DNA of 64,000 nt from Dyadobacter pollutisoli (GTDB taxonomy: Bacteria; Bacteroidota; Bacteroidia; Cytophagales; Spirosomataceae), in NCBI RefSeq assembly GCF_026625565.1, contig NZ_CP112998.1, forward strand, positions 3,722,501 to 3,786,500, written 5' to 3'. This document shows, in pieces, positions 8,734 to 17,026 of the stretch. A program made the translations under genes and the position numbers. The notes under the pieces were generated by a model that searched no databases, was not told the DNA's origin, and saw only the letters and a list, made by a program, of their open reading frames with translations. The number at the start of each line of letters is the position of its first letter. Within the stretch, counting starts at the first letter, position 1.

Positions 8734-9777
8734 TTACTTAATTTTCAGTCTCAGGTTTACCGTATATTCTGTCTCTCCATCCTCAATTTCAAGTTCGTGC
8801 TCACCAACGTACAGCAATGAAAGCCTTTTCCTCACATTAGCGAGCCCAAACCCGCTATGTTTGTCCGTAATCTTCTCCTCGGCGACAATTCTGTTGTGCG
8901 AATTTTTGACTGTAAACAGAATGTAGTTCGCCCAGGTTTTCATGGCAATAGTAATGAAAATATGATGCTCTGCCGTGTTTTTGGAATGCTTGAAAGCATT
9001 TTCGATAAACACGATCAGGAGCATAGGAGCGATTTTGGCCGAAGAATCCAGTATTTCTTCCAAATCCGTCGTCAGTACCAGCCGCTCTCCCAACCTCAGC
9101 TGCTCAAAATCAATGTAGTTGCGAATGTAAGTCAGTTCGTCCTTCAAAGGCACAAAAATTTCATTGGCATCATACACCGAATACCGTAGTAGTTCAGAAA
9201 GTTTCAGTAACAATGCCGGCACTTTTTCATGCTGCGTGATAGAGAGCCCGTACATATTATTCAATGTATTGAACAAAAAATGAGGGCTTAGCTGTGACTG
9301 CAAAAGATGCAGCTCGCTTTCGCTGTGCGCCGCCAATGTCCGTGCCTCGCGCAGCTGATTCTGCGTGACGCCCCGCGCCAGCTTGATAAGCATGCCGAGT
9401 GACACGCTAAACAATAAAAACGGCAGCCAGTACAACAGCAAACCCAATGCTCGGTTGTTTTCCATCGGATAATCCCCATGAATGAAAAGCCAGGCAAAGT
9501 TCAAACCCATGATCACCGCCAACGTGACCAGCAGCTTATTGGTAACCGCTTTATTATTGGCAGTCCAGAGCAAACCAAAGTACCTGCCCAAAAAAACGCC
9601 TGCAAAAAAAACGAATGTAGCGGCGGTGGCAGCCGCCTCATCCAAATGGGTATGCAATGCTTCCAGGTAAGCCTGTATCGCCAGCCACACCGGCGCCGCA
9701 GTGAGGGCAGTCAGAAGGAAATATACCCCGAACGAAATCTGCTCATTTTTGGAAAAATTCTTTATTGAGGTCATCAT
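8734..9777 (-). CDS. LytS-type membrane histidine kinase
   Basis: The frame is open to 9837, but the ATG at 9777 (MMTSIKNFSKNEQ) is preceded by AAAAGGAAT and begins right before the first membrane helix, giving about 348 residues. Four membrane segments occupy residues ~12-135. A linker follows, then the His_kinase domain with the phospho-accepting His in LSPHFLFNTLNNMYGLS and the ATPase domain with IVFIENAFKHS and GFGLANVRKRL. It is the partner of the adjacent LytTR regulator and signals membrane or extracellular cues. The stimulus is unknown. It is divergent from the barrel gene at 10018. Confidence 0.88.
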   Translation of the reverse strand: MMTSIKNFSKNEQISFGVYFLLTALTAAPVWLAIQAYLEALHTHLDEAAATAATFVFFAGVFLGRYFGLLWTANNKAVTNKLLVTLAVIMGLNFAWLFIHGDYPMENNRALGLLLYWLPFLLFSVSLGMLIKLARGVTQNQLREARTLAAHSESELHLLQSQLSPHFLFNTLNNMYGLSITQHEKVPALLLKLSELLRYSVYDANEIFVPLKDELTYIRNYIDFEQLRLGERLVLTTDLEEILDSSAKIAPMLLIVFIENAFKHSKNTAEHHIFITIAMKTWANYILFTVKNSHNRIVAEEKITDKHSGFGLANVRKRLSLLYVGEHELEIEDGETEYTVNLRLKIK

Positions 9778-9843
9778 TATTCCTTTTGTATCTGCATTAT
9801 AATCGCAAATATTCATTTCACGACGTTCACACATCAACTTTCC

Positions 9844-9926
9844 CGGTCAGACAGCCGGTATTTACTGACGGAAAGCTGATAAGCAAGTATCAAAATTTTT
9901 GTCAGCCCAAAAACCCGTTCTGTCAG
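9844..9926. promoter_or_regulatory. GTCAG-rich region with 9-bp direct repeats, candidate LytTR site
   Basis: Two direct copies, TTTTGTCAG at 9897-9905 and TTCTGTCAG at 9918-9926, are separated by exactly 12 bp (21 bp start to start). Two further GTCAG/CTGAC cores lie upstream at about 9846 and 9875. The 9-N12-9 arrangement is the one known for LytTR regulators, although these repeats do not fit the published LytTR consensus closely. The region sits between the sensor kinase and the divergent barrel gene, so it could control either. Confidence 0.4.
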
Positions 9927-10017
9927 TGATTTGGGAAGTTACAACACATTTATTTCATGTCGCGATCTGCGTAGTCAATATTTGACCTATCCTATTAACA
10001 ACGCAAATAAAATAGCC

Positions 10018-12468
10018 ATGAAAACGTTACTTACTGCCATTTTTTTACTGGTTACCATACTTGCCGCATCCGCCCAAACCGACGAGAATACGATCTCAGG
10101 TGCTGTGAGAGACACCCGCAATGAAGTCATCCCGGGAGCCACCGTCAAACTACTGAAAGCCGCGGACTCGTCTATGGTGCAGGGAGAGATCACCGATATC
10201 GACGGCAAATTCCGGTTCAAAAACGTAAGTCCGGCAACTTATATGATCAGTATCACCGCTATGGGACAGAAGCCGTTTGTCAGTGTGTCTGTTACCTTAG
10301 ACGAAGCGCATCCTTCCATTACGATGCCGCCCGTAATCCTGCTTCCCGCCAAGGACATTGAACTGAACGAGGTCACTATTAAAGCAAAAAAGCCGCTGAT
10401 TGTGCAGGAAATAGACAGAACGGTTGTCAATGTGGAATCTATGATCAGCAGCGCCACGAGCAATACATTGGAAATATTGGGCAAAACTCCGGGTGTAACG
10501 GTGAGTACCAATGGCGATATCAGCCTGAACGGCAAAGGCGGCGTGATGGTGCTGATCGACGGCAGAAGTACCTATATGTCCGGTCAGGACCTGGCTGCTT
10601 ACCTGAAATCCCTACCCGGCGGCGTACTCGATAAAATTGAACTGATCGACAACCCGCCGGCCCGGTACGACGCAGCAGGCAATGCGATTATTGACATTCG
10701 TTTGAAAAAAAGTCGTGCAGGCGGATTGACCGGCAGTGTTTCCTTTGGTGCGAGCATGGGCAAATATGCCCGGAACAATGATGCCGTTAACCTTAATTAC
10801 AACCGTAAAAAAGTAAACCTTTTTGCCAATCTGGGATATAACCACGAGAAAAATTATAGCCTGGATGCCTACGACAGACGGTTTTACACCATTGATTCCA
10901 AGCCCTCTTCGTTTGTCGATCTTGTCAATAATCAGACGTCCCAAAACAATGGTTTTAATGCCAATTTCGGAATGGACTTTGCGGCAACGCCAAAAACAAC
11001 CTATGGTTTGATCATCAATTTGAATGGTGGAAAAAGAAAGGGAACACTTGATTATGAGAGTACTAACTTCAACGCCACGCATCAGTCCGACGCACTCGGC
11101 AGCGGTAGCAACAGGGCACAGGACCGGAGAGATAACAAGGGTTTTAACCTGAACATGCTGCACAAGTTCAACACTACCGGCCGTGAACTGGCCGTGGATG
11201 CCAATTATCTTCGCTACGATTCACAAGGCAACCAAACGATCCGAAATTCAACATTCGATCCGAAAGGAGCAGTTACCGGCCGAGAAGAATTTTTATACTA
11301 CATTCCTTCATTGATCAACATTTACACTGCCAAAGCTGACTACACGCATCCGCTCAAAAACAAAGCAAAAATGGAGGCTGGCTTCAAATCGAGCATTGTG
11401 GATAACGACATTGTATTTGATCATTTCAATGTAAACGAAGGCATTCAAACCATTGACAACCGCCGGTCCAATCATTTCAAATACCATGAAAACATTAATG
11501 CAGCTTACATCAACGGGCAAAAATCATGGAGCCGATTCGGGGTGCAGCTGGGTATGAGAGTTGAAAATACCGAAGCACGCGGCAATCAGATCGGAAACGA
11601 TTCGGTACCGGGAATGCGGTTTTTCAAAAGTTACACCGGTCTGTTTCCAAGTGCTTTTTTGAGCTATAAATTGGACAAAAAAGGCAACAACACATTGGTA
11701 CTGATGGCGGTAAGAAGAATAAACCGGCCTAATTACCAGCTGCTCAACCCATTTGTGGTTTTCAAAGATCAATACTCCTATGGTTCCGGCAACCCGATGG
11801 TGACGCCGCAGTATCAAAACCGGATCGAACTGAAATACCAGCACAAACAATTCCTGAACATGGGCCTGAGCTACAACAAGTTTACGGACGTGATTTTTCA
11901 GACTACCCAGGCCGTTGGCGAAATTTTCACAACCCGCCCCGAGAACATCGCCAATGGCTATATGGTGCTGCTGAACACGACCGTATCTGTTTCTCCGACC
12001 AAATGGTGGTATACCAACACAACTCTGAGACTTTCCAGAATGAAGATCCAGGGACCGGTTTATACCGAGCAGCTGAGCTTTGAAACCAACGTTGCCCGAT
12101 TGGAATTGAACAATTATTTTACCATGAAAAATGGCTGGACCGCCGAGCTGGGAGGCTACTACGCGAGCCGCGACCTGAACGGGCAAACAGTAACATCGGG
12201 TATGTACCGCGTCAATGCGGCGATTCAGAAAAAAATATGGAAAGGTAAAGGTAACATCAGTCTGAGTGCCGAGGACATTTTTCACACCTGGATTTACCAC
12301 AACAGATCGCTGAGTTTGAGACAATCGGAATACTTTCAAACCAGTGAATCCGATACGCAACGGGTAGGGCTGTCACTCTCCTACCGCTTTGGTAAAGACA
12401 CATTTGCCAGAAAACGCAGACATAATAACAATGCCTCCGACGATGAAAAAGGAAGGATAGACCAGTAA
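10018..12468 (+). CDS. TonB-receptor-like outer-membrane beta-barrel protein
   Basis: The ATG at 10018 gives 816 residues with a signal peptide ending ILAASAQ; the frame opens upstream at 9931 without a better start. Residues ~24-110 are a carboxypeptidase-regulatory-like beta domain (ISGAVRDTRNEVIPGATVKL). Residues ~125-235 form a plug-like domain (LEILGKTPGVTVSTNGDISL, LIDGRSTYMSG, IELIDNPPARYDAAGNAIID). The rest is a long beta-barrel of the OMP_b-brl_3 type, ending in a basic tail. Such proteins are exported barrels of poorly known cargo. The divergent LytS/LytT pair probably regulates it. Confidence 0.85.
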   Translation: MKTLLTAIFLLVTILAASAQTDENTISGAVRDTRNEVIPGATVKLLKAADSSMVQGEITDIDGKFRFKNVSPATYMISITAMGQKPFVSVSVTLDEAHPSITMPPVILLPAKDIELNEVTIKAKKPLIVQEIDRTVVNVESMISSATSNTLEILGKTPGVTVSTNGDISLNGKGGVMVLIDGRSTYMSGQDLAAYLKSLPGGVLDKIELIDNPPARYDAAGNAIIDIRLKKSRAGGLTGSVSFGASMGKYARNNDAVNLNYNRKKVNLFANLGYNHEKNYSLDAYDRRFYTIDSKPSSFVDLVNNQTSQNNGFNANFGMDFAATPKTTYGLIINLNGGKRKGTLDYESTNFNATHQSDALGSGSNRAQDRRDNKGFNLNMLHKFNTTGRELAVDANYLRYDSQGNQTIRNSTFDPKGAVTGREEFLYYIPSLINIYTAKADYTHPLKNKAKMEAGFKSSIVDNDIVFDHFNVNEGIQTIDNRRSNHFKYHENINAAYINGQKSWSRFGVQLGMRVENTEARGNQIGNDSVPGMRFFKSYTGLFPSAFLSYKLDKKGNNTLVLMAVRRINRPNYQLLNPFVVFKDQYSYGSGNPMVTPQYQNRIELKYQHKQFLNMGLSYNKFTDVIFQTTQAVGEIFTTRPENIANGYMVLLNTTVSVSPTKWWYTNTTLRLSRMKIQGPVYTEQLSFETNVARLELNNYFTMKNGWTAELGGYYASRDLNGQTVTSGMYRVNAAIQKKIWKGKGNISLSAEDIFHTWIYHNRSLSLRQSEYFQTSESDTQRVGLSLSYRFGKDTFARKRRHNNNASDDEKGRIDQ

Positions 12469-12534
12469 CAAATTTGGGAAAATGAATGTTACCATCAAGT
12501 CGCAGCAGACTACCCATCGCATTCCATTCCTAAA

Positions 12535-13308
12535 ATGAATATTCAGACCTTTAAGCCATCACTGGCGCTGGCCCCGTTCATCAAAAAGTACCTGATCATT
12601 GAATCCGGCGAAGAATTGGTGAACAGGGTGTTGCCGGAAACCTCGCTGGTGATGGCTTTTCGGTTCAGGGGTAATGTAAGTTATTTGAATGATAATGCAC
12701 AAAATCAACTCCCTGTTTCAGTTTTGTCAGGTTTGAGAAAGTCCGGGCAACTGATCAGTTATTCTAAAAACGCGGCTAATGTTCTGGTTATATTTAAGGA
12801 AACCGGTGCGGCCGCATTTTTCAGGGAACCGCTCCACGAGTTGCACGGGATCAGCGTTTCGCTTGATCATTTTACCGGTTTCCGAAACATTTCCGAACTT
12901 GAAGAACAGCTGGCGGAAGCAAATGATCATGCTCAGAGAATGCAATTGGTCGAGCACTTTCTACAATCAAAAATCGCGTATTCCAAGCCCGACGCATTGA
13001 TACTCGCTGCTGTGGATCGCATTCGCATTGCCAATGGGGTTGTCAGGATCAAAGAGTTAGCGGACGCGCTTTTTATCAGTCAGGATGCTTTTGAAAAACG
13101 TTTCAGGCGCATAGCGGGCGTTTCTCCCAAACAATTTTCCTATATCGTCAGAATGCAATCCATTGTAAACGGTGGACTTACAAAACAAACCCTGGCAGAT
13201 ACCGCATTTCAGGCAGGTTATTTCGACCAGCCTCATTTCAATAAAGACTTCAAATTATTTACCGGACAAACACCTTCCGAATTTCTGAAATCTCCGGTTC
13301 AGTGGTAA
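12535..13308 (+). CDS. AraC-family regulator with DUF6597-like N-terminus
   Basis: 257 residues, start ATG 12535. The N-terminal ~140 residues form a beta-rich sensing domain whose opening (FKPSLALAPFIKKYLIIES) is typical of the DUF6597 group. The C-terminal ~100 residues are a double helix-turn-helix: LADALFISQDAFEKRFRRI, then FQAGYFDQPHFNKDFKLFTG. It probably controls the small monooxygenase 70 bp downstream on the same strand, possibly in response to an oxidised or reactive compound. The effector is unknown. Confidence 0.85.
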   Translation: MNIQTFKPSLALAPFIKKYLIIESGEELVNRVLPETSLVMAFRFRGNVSYLNDNAQNQLPVSVLSGLRKSGQLISYSKNAANVLVIFKETGAAAFFREPLHELHGISVSLDHFTGFRNISELEEQLAEANDHAQRMQLVEHFLQSKIAYSKPDALILAAVDRIRIANGVVRIKELADALFISQDAFEKRFRRIAGVSPKQFSYIVRMQSIVNGGLTKQTLADTAFQAGYFDQPHFNKDFKLFTGQTPSEFLKSPVQW

Positions 13309-13375
13309 TCAATGATTTTTTACAAGACTTTGGTTTCGGTTGTTGAGAAGTTTGCATAAACAAACATTCAACATC

Positions 13376-13705
13376 ATGAAAGTTAACAGCGCGCATAACG
13401 TTCAGTTTATCGATAAATTCAATGTGCCGCAAAACGGGAAGCAGGAGTTTCTCGAACGTGTGAAGATTAACAGAAACCTGATCAAAACACTGCCGGGTTT
13501 TATTGAAGATACAGCCTACGAAAGAGCTGACCAACAAGGGAACCTGGTTTACATTACCATTGCCGTCTGGGAAAGTGAAGAGGCTATTAAAAATGCAAAA
13601 GAAATCGTGCAGGCTGAGTATAAAAAGCAAGGTTTTAACATGGCAGAGATGTTTATGAGGCTGAACATCACCATGGATCGGGGAGTTTATAAAAAGTTGG
13701 ACTAA
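13376..13705 (+). CDS. Antibiotic-biosynthesis-monooxygenase (ABM) domain protein
   Basis: 109 residues from the ATG at 13376; an upstream in-frame start at 13340 would lie within the leader. It is a single ABM ferredoxin-like domain: FIDKFNVPQNGKQEFLERVK, then LPGFIEDTAYE, then YITIAVWESEEAIKNAKEIV. These small dimeric proteins include quinol monooxygenases and haem-degrading enzymes; which activity applies here cannot be told. The upstream AraC gene is the likely regulator. A strong terminator hairpin follows. Confidence 0.8.
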   Translation: MKVNSAHNVQFIDKFNVPQNGKQEFLERVKINRNLIKTLPGFIEDTAYERADQQGNLVYITIAVWESEEAIKNAKEIVQAEYKKQGFNMAEMFMRLNITMDRGVYKKLD

Positions 13706-13727
13706 CTACATTAATGATAGAGGAGAA

Positions 13728-13762
13728 AAAAGAGGATGATCGCCTGACCATCCTCTTTTTAA
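13728..13762. terminator. Bidirectional rho-independent terminator
   Basis: The stem AAAGAGGATG pairs with CATCCTCTTT around the 10-base loop ATCGCCTGAC, with A-rich sequence before and T-rich sequence after. It lies between the converging ABM and DUF1508 genes and can serve both. Confidence 0.85.
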
Positions 13763-13765
13763 AAT

Positions 13766-14098
13766 TTATGCCGTTTGGTCGTCGATTTTGGCATCCGGGG
13801 CATTTTTCTTCACCGATTCGATGCCATTGTCCCGGCCAGCAGTGCTTTCATACATTTCGCTGCTTCCGATCACCTGGCCATTCCCTGCTTTGAGGGAGAA
13901 GTAGTATTTACCATTTTTAGAAGTCAACCGCTCGTAGCGACCATCATCCGGGGCGTTTTTCCTGACGGATTCAATTCCGTTCTCACAGCTGGCTTTGGTG
14001 GAATATCCTTCGCTTGCCAAAATAGTCTGTCCATTATCAGCTTTCAGGTTGAATTGGTATTCACCGTTCGCCCTCGTGGACACTGCAAATTTACCCAT
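13766..14098 (-). CDS. DUF1508 (YegP-like) tandem-domain protein
   Basis: 110 residues made of two similar DUF1508 units: GEYQFNLKADNGQTILASEG in the first and GKYYFSLKAGNGQVIGSSEM in the second, each followed by a GIESV(R/K)KNAPD segment. The unit is about 48 residues and the protein is of normal family length. YegP-like proteins are small cytosolic proteins of uncertain role, seen in stress or growth-arrest contexts. The gene is monocistronic, ends at the shared terminator and starts at ATG 14098. Confidence 0.9.
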   Translation of the reverse strand: MGKFAVSTRANGEYQFNLKADNGQTILASEGYSTKASCENGIESVRKNAPDDGRYERLTSKNGKYYFSLKAGNGQVIGSSEMYESTAGRDNGIESVKKNAPDAKIDDQTA

Positions 14099-14192
14099 AG
14101 TAGTATATGTTTGATTGAGAATTCAAAGTACGATTATCTTTGATGAACGCAATGCTTCAGGCATAGAATTTGCATTTACGAACTAATCAAAT

Positions 14193-15650
14193 CTACTGTG
14201 AAATCGAGTAAGTGGCCCCCGCTATTTTCCCCATAACTAATGGGATAGCCGGATCGCGGTTTTCCAGCAGGTCCTGGCGAGTTGGTAAAACTTTGATGTC
14301 CGGGATAATACCCCTGCCAGGCTCCTGACCAGGTTTGACAGCCATATAGTATCCTCCTACTGGAACGCCCAGATCCAGGGAAGTCGCAGGTAGTTTGAAA
14401 ATTACAAACGTGCCGCTATTGTCTCCTTCATAAGTTCCGCCGGACTCTGCACCCACAAAAATGCCACGGTTTTCACTCCTGGCCACGGCCAGAAATTCCG
14501 AGGTTACCGAGTAGCTCAAACCATTGGTCAGAAACCAGACTTTACCCCGGTAGGCATCTTTCCGTGGGTGGTGTGCGCCCAGATTTTTATGTTTTTTGAA
14601 CAAAAGCCTTCCCTGTGCATCCTTATGAATGAAGAACCTGGCCAGACCAATGAATTTCGGAAAGTAAGCCGCCTCATGATTTGGCACTTGTTTTTTGGTC
14701 TTTGCCTTCACTTCGATCCGGTCATAATAATTGAAATCTTTCAATGCCATGCGGGCAAACAGCTCTTTTCCAAGGACATCATTTCCGCCTTCGTTATCCC
14801 TCACATCGACGATCAGGTGCTGAATATTCTTTTTCCGAATCTCCGTAAAACTCGAATCCAGAAAACTAATAAAATGTTTATTGCCATTATTGGAATAAAA
14901 ACCAGGTATCCGCAATAATGCAACTGAATCGTTTTTCATTTCCAGCCGATTCCGTGAGATCAGTGAACTCGTATTTTTGTTCAATTCCTGCCAAGTTTCA
15001 GTAGAAATTCCGTCCGCTTCCGACAATGTCTCCTGCCCTGATTCATCTTTGAAGGTTAGTTGAAATTTCTCAGCTTCCTGAACAAAGTCGGCGTACCAGG
15101 CGCTGAAATACTGCTCGATCTGCGCGTCCGCCGATGATCTCACGAAGCCGTCAGTGAACATTTGCTTTCTCAATTCCGTCACTATTTCTGTGACCGGCTT
15201 TCCATTGATCTTTTCCAGAAATTTGCCGCGGAAACGTTCATTTATTGATTTGATTACCAGTAAGCGACCACCATCGTCAAACCGTACAATGACAGGGAGC
15301 AGATGATCGGTATAGAAGTAAAAAGGGAAGCCTTTCATGGGTGCAAAAAACTTCGTGTGCCCGCAGCGTATTTTCACTAGCATCGGATTAACAAGTCTGA
15401 AAAATGCTTTCAATGACAGCGAATCATCCTTTTGTAAAATAGTGCGAACAGAATCACAAGCCGCATCAAACTCACCCTTTTTCCCAAACCGGTTGTACCC
15501 GGGATGAAGTCCTTCGACAGATGTTTTAATAAAGGCAAGATCCTTGATCAGCAGATCGGACGGATAGCGTTTTTCGTAGGCAGGCTGTGCATGGCCATGG
15601 AAGAAAAACAAGAACAGCGCAATAATGGTGGTGTAGATTGACGATTTCAT
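14193..15650 (-). CDS. S41-family (C-terminal-processing-like) peptidase, exported
   Basis: 485 residues with a signal peptide (MKSSIYTTIIALFLFFFHGHAQ). The N-terminal half has the S41 tricorn-like helical cap (LAFIKTSVEGLHPGYNRFG, RCGHTKFF). A short PDZ-like part follows (LLVIKSINERFRGKFLEKIN). The protease core is in residues ~260-460: LIVDVRDNEGGNDVLG, then the nucleophile motif FLTNGLSYSVTSEF with Ser after Tyr, then FVGAESGGTYEGD. It would degrade or process proteins in the periplasm. The divergent TTG-started AraC gene may regulate it. Confidence 0.88.
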   Translation of the reverse strand: MKSSIYTTIIALFLFFFHGHAQPAYEKRYPSDLLIKDLAFIKTSVEGLHPGYNRFGKKGEFDAACDSVRTILQKDDSLSLKAFFRLVNPMLVKIRCGHTKFFAPMKGFPFYFYTDHLLPVIVRFDDGGRLLVIKSINERFRGKFLEKINGKPVTEIVTELRKQMFTDGFVRSSADAQIEQYFSAWYADFVQEAEKFQLTFKDESGQETLSEADGISTETWQELNKNTSSLISRNRLEMKNDSVALLRIPGFYSNNGNKHFISFLDSSFTEIRKKNIQHLIVDVRDNEGGNDVLGKELFARMALKDFNYYDRIEVKAKTKKQVPNHEAAYFPKFIGLARFFIHKDAQGRLLFKKHKNLGAHHPRKDAYRGKVWFLTNGLSYSVTSEFLAVARSENRGIFVGAESGGTYEGDNSGTFVIFKLPATSLDLGVPVGGYYMAVKPGQEPGRGIIPDIKVLPTRQDLLENRDPAIPLVMGKIAGATYSISQ

Positions 15651-15754
15651 TTTTTAAAATTTTCCGCAATGTTTCCCCGAAAAATCATCGCGAACGTCTT
15701 TGCCGACAAGTTCAGACCAAATAATTTGGCTATTTTTGAGGTTTCACATTCACT

Positions 15755-16891
15755 TTGATTTTTGCACTTTTACTTTCCGGCATCATACAGGGGAGCTTTC
15801 TAATCTTCCTCCTCTACAACAAAGGATCTAACAGGATTCCTAACCGGATTCTGTCATTCTTCATCCTGCTGGTCGTTTTTCACCTTTTCCTGATCTGCCT
15901 GGACGTCAAAAATCTGTTTGTCGCATACCCTCATTTCAGCCGGCTATCGTGGCTTTTACCTGTACTGTACGGACCGCTGATATTGCTGCTAACCCAAAGT
16001 ATCGTCGAAATTAATTTTACTTTCCGGCGCATCCATTTGCTCTACGCCATTCCATTTCTGATTTATCTGCTCTTGCTAGCGCCTTATTTTGGGTCGGGAA
16101 CCGCCGCGAAAGTAGCCTACTTGTCCGACCCTGTGGCCGTGGTACAGGCGGATTTTGGCTGGATGAACCATGTGACCAATTACCTTCACATCGGTTTTAC
16201 GTCAGCGGCATTGTGGTTTTTCTATCGAAATCTCGGAGAACGCTCCCAGTATTTTTCGGATGATGCGCGGGTCAATATCCGCTGGTTGCAGGAATTTTTG
16301 TGGCTGCTATTGGGGCTCCTGGTTCTTGCGCTTTTCACTTTTTATGCCAAAAAATATCAGTTACCCCTCTTTTCAGGCATTTACCCTTCACATTTCGTAC
16401 TCGTAGTGGTGATGGTTTACTGGATCGCCTATAAGCTTTTGCAGGAGAAAGTGGCCTTTGCTCCATTCCAGAATGATTTGATCCAAAAACCTGAACCATT
16501 GCAGGAGCCAACCGCCGCTAAATATTCAAAAAGTGGGCTGAACAGCGAAGGCAGTACAATGATCGCCGCCCAATTGCGGGATCTCATGGCGGGCGAAAAA
16601 CCCTACCTCAATCCCGGCCTCACCATCGCGGAACTCAGCGACATGATGGACGTCCCGAAGCATCAGCTTTCTCAGGCGATCAATGCAGAATTAGGCAGCA
16701 ATTTCTTCGAGCTGATCAACCAGTACCGCCTAAATGAGTTTAAAAAACAAGCTGTCAACCCTGCCAACAGCCATTTATCCATTCTCGGCATTGCGCTGGA
16801 ATGCGGCTTCAACTCCAAGGCAACATTTAACCAGGTTTTCAAAAAATCGGAAGGAATGACGCCTTCGGCTTACGTTAAGCTGCATAAGTAG
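15755..16891 (+). CDS. Membrane-anchored AraC-family regulator (TTG start)
   Basis: 378 residues. The only usable start is TTG at 15755: an in-frame TGA lies at 15737-15739, and the first internal ATG is far inside the membrane domain. Residues ~1-230 hold about seven hydrophobic segments (FALLLSGIIQGSFLIFLLY, LSFFILLVVFHLFLICL, and others). Residues ~275-378 are an AraC double HTH: LTIAELSDMMDVPKHQLSQA, then ALECGFNSKATFNQVFKKSE. This layout, a 7-TM sensor fused directly to a DNA-binding domain, is common in Bacteroidota. It is divergent from the S41 peptidase. Confidence 0.85.
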   Translation: MIFALLLSGIIQGSFLIFLLYNKGSNRIPNRILSFFILLVVFHLFLICLDVKNLFVAYPHFSRLSWLLPVLYGPLILLLTQSIVEINFTFRRIHLLYAIPFLIYLLLLAPYFGSGTAAKVAYLSDPVAVVQADFGWMNHVTNYLHIGFTSAALWFFYRNLGERSQYFSDDARVNIRWLQEFLWLLLGLLVLALFTFYAKKYQLPLFSGIYPSHFVLVVVMVYWIAYKLLQEKVAFAPFQNDLIQKPEPLQEPTAAKYSKSGLNSEGSTMIAAQLRDLMAGEKPYLNPGLTIAELSDMMDVPKHQLSQAINAELGSNFFELINQYRLNEFKKQAVNPANSHLSILGIALECGFNSKATFNQVFKKSEGMTPSAYVKLHK

Positions 16892-16953
16892 GGCGTTAAT
16901 CAAACGAGTTATAAGCTTACACGTATTTTTACCCGTAAATATCCCGAAATCAA

Positions 16954-16968
16954 CGCATTGACAATGCG
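16954..16968. promoter_or_regulatory. Perfect 7-1-7 palindrome upstream of the sensory cassette
   Basis: CGCATTG-A-CAATGCG is a perfect dyad of 15 bases, 59 bp before the ATG at 17027 and about 60 bp after the AraC stop. It has no T-tract after it, so it looks more like an operator than a terminator. The LuxR-type regulator at the cassette's end is a possible binder (inference). Confidence 0.45.
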
Positions 16969-17026
16969 ATAATTTCTATATTATTTTAAAAGATAATAAG
17001 ATGTTTAACCTAAACCGTTCAGCACT

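Noticed and set aside
11524..12360. 278-codon minus-strand open frame inside the barrel gene at 10018
   Set aside because: The plus-strand barrel is clearly the coding strand; the reverse frame has no protein-like features.
13766..14098. Internal repeat in the DUF1508 protein as something unusual
   Set aside because: Two tandem units are the normal architecture of this family.
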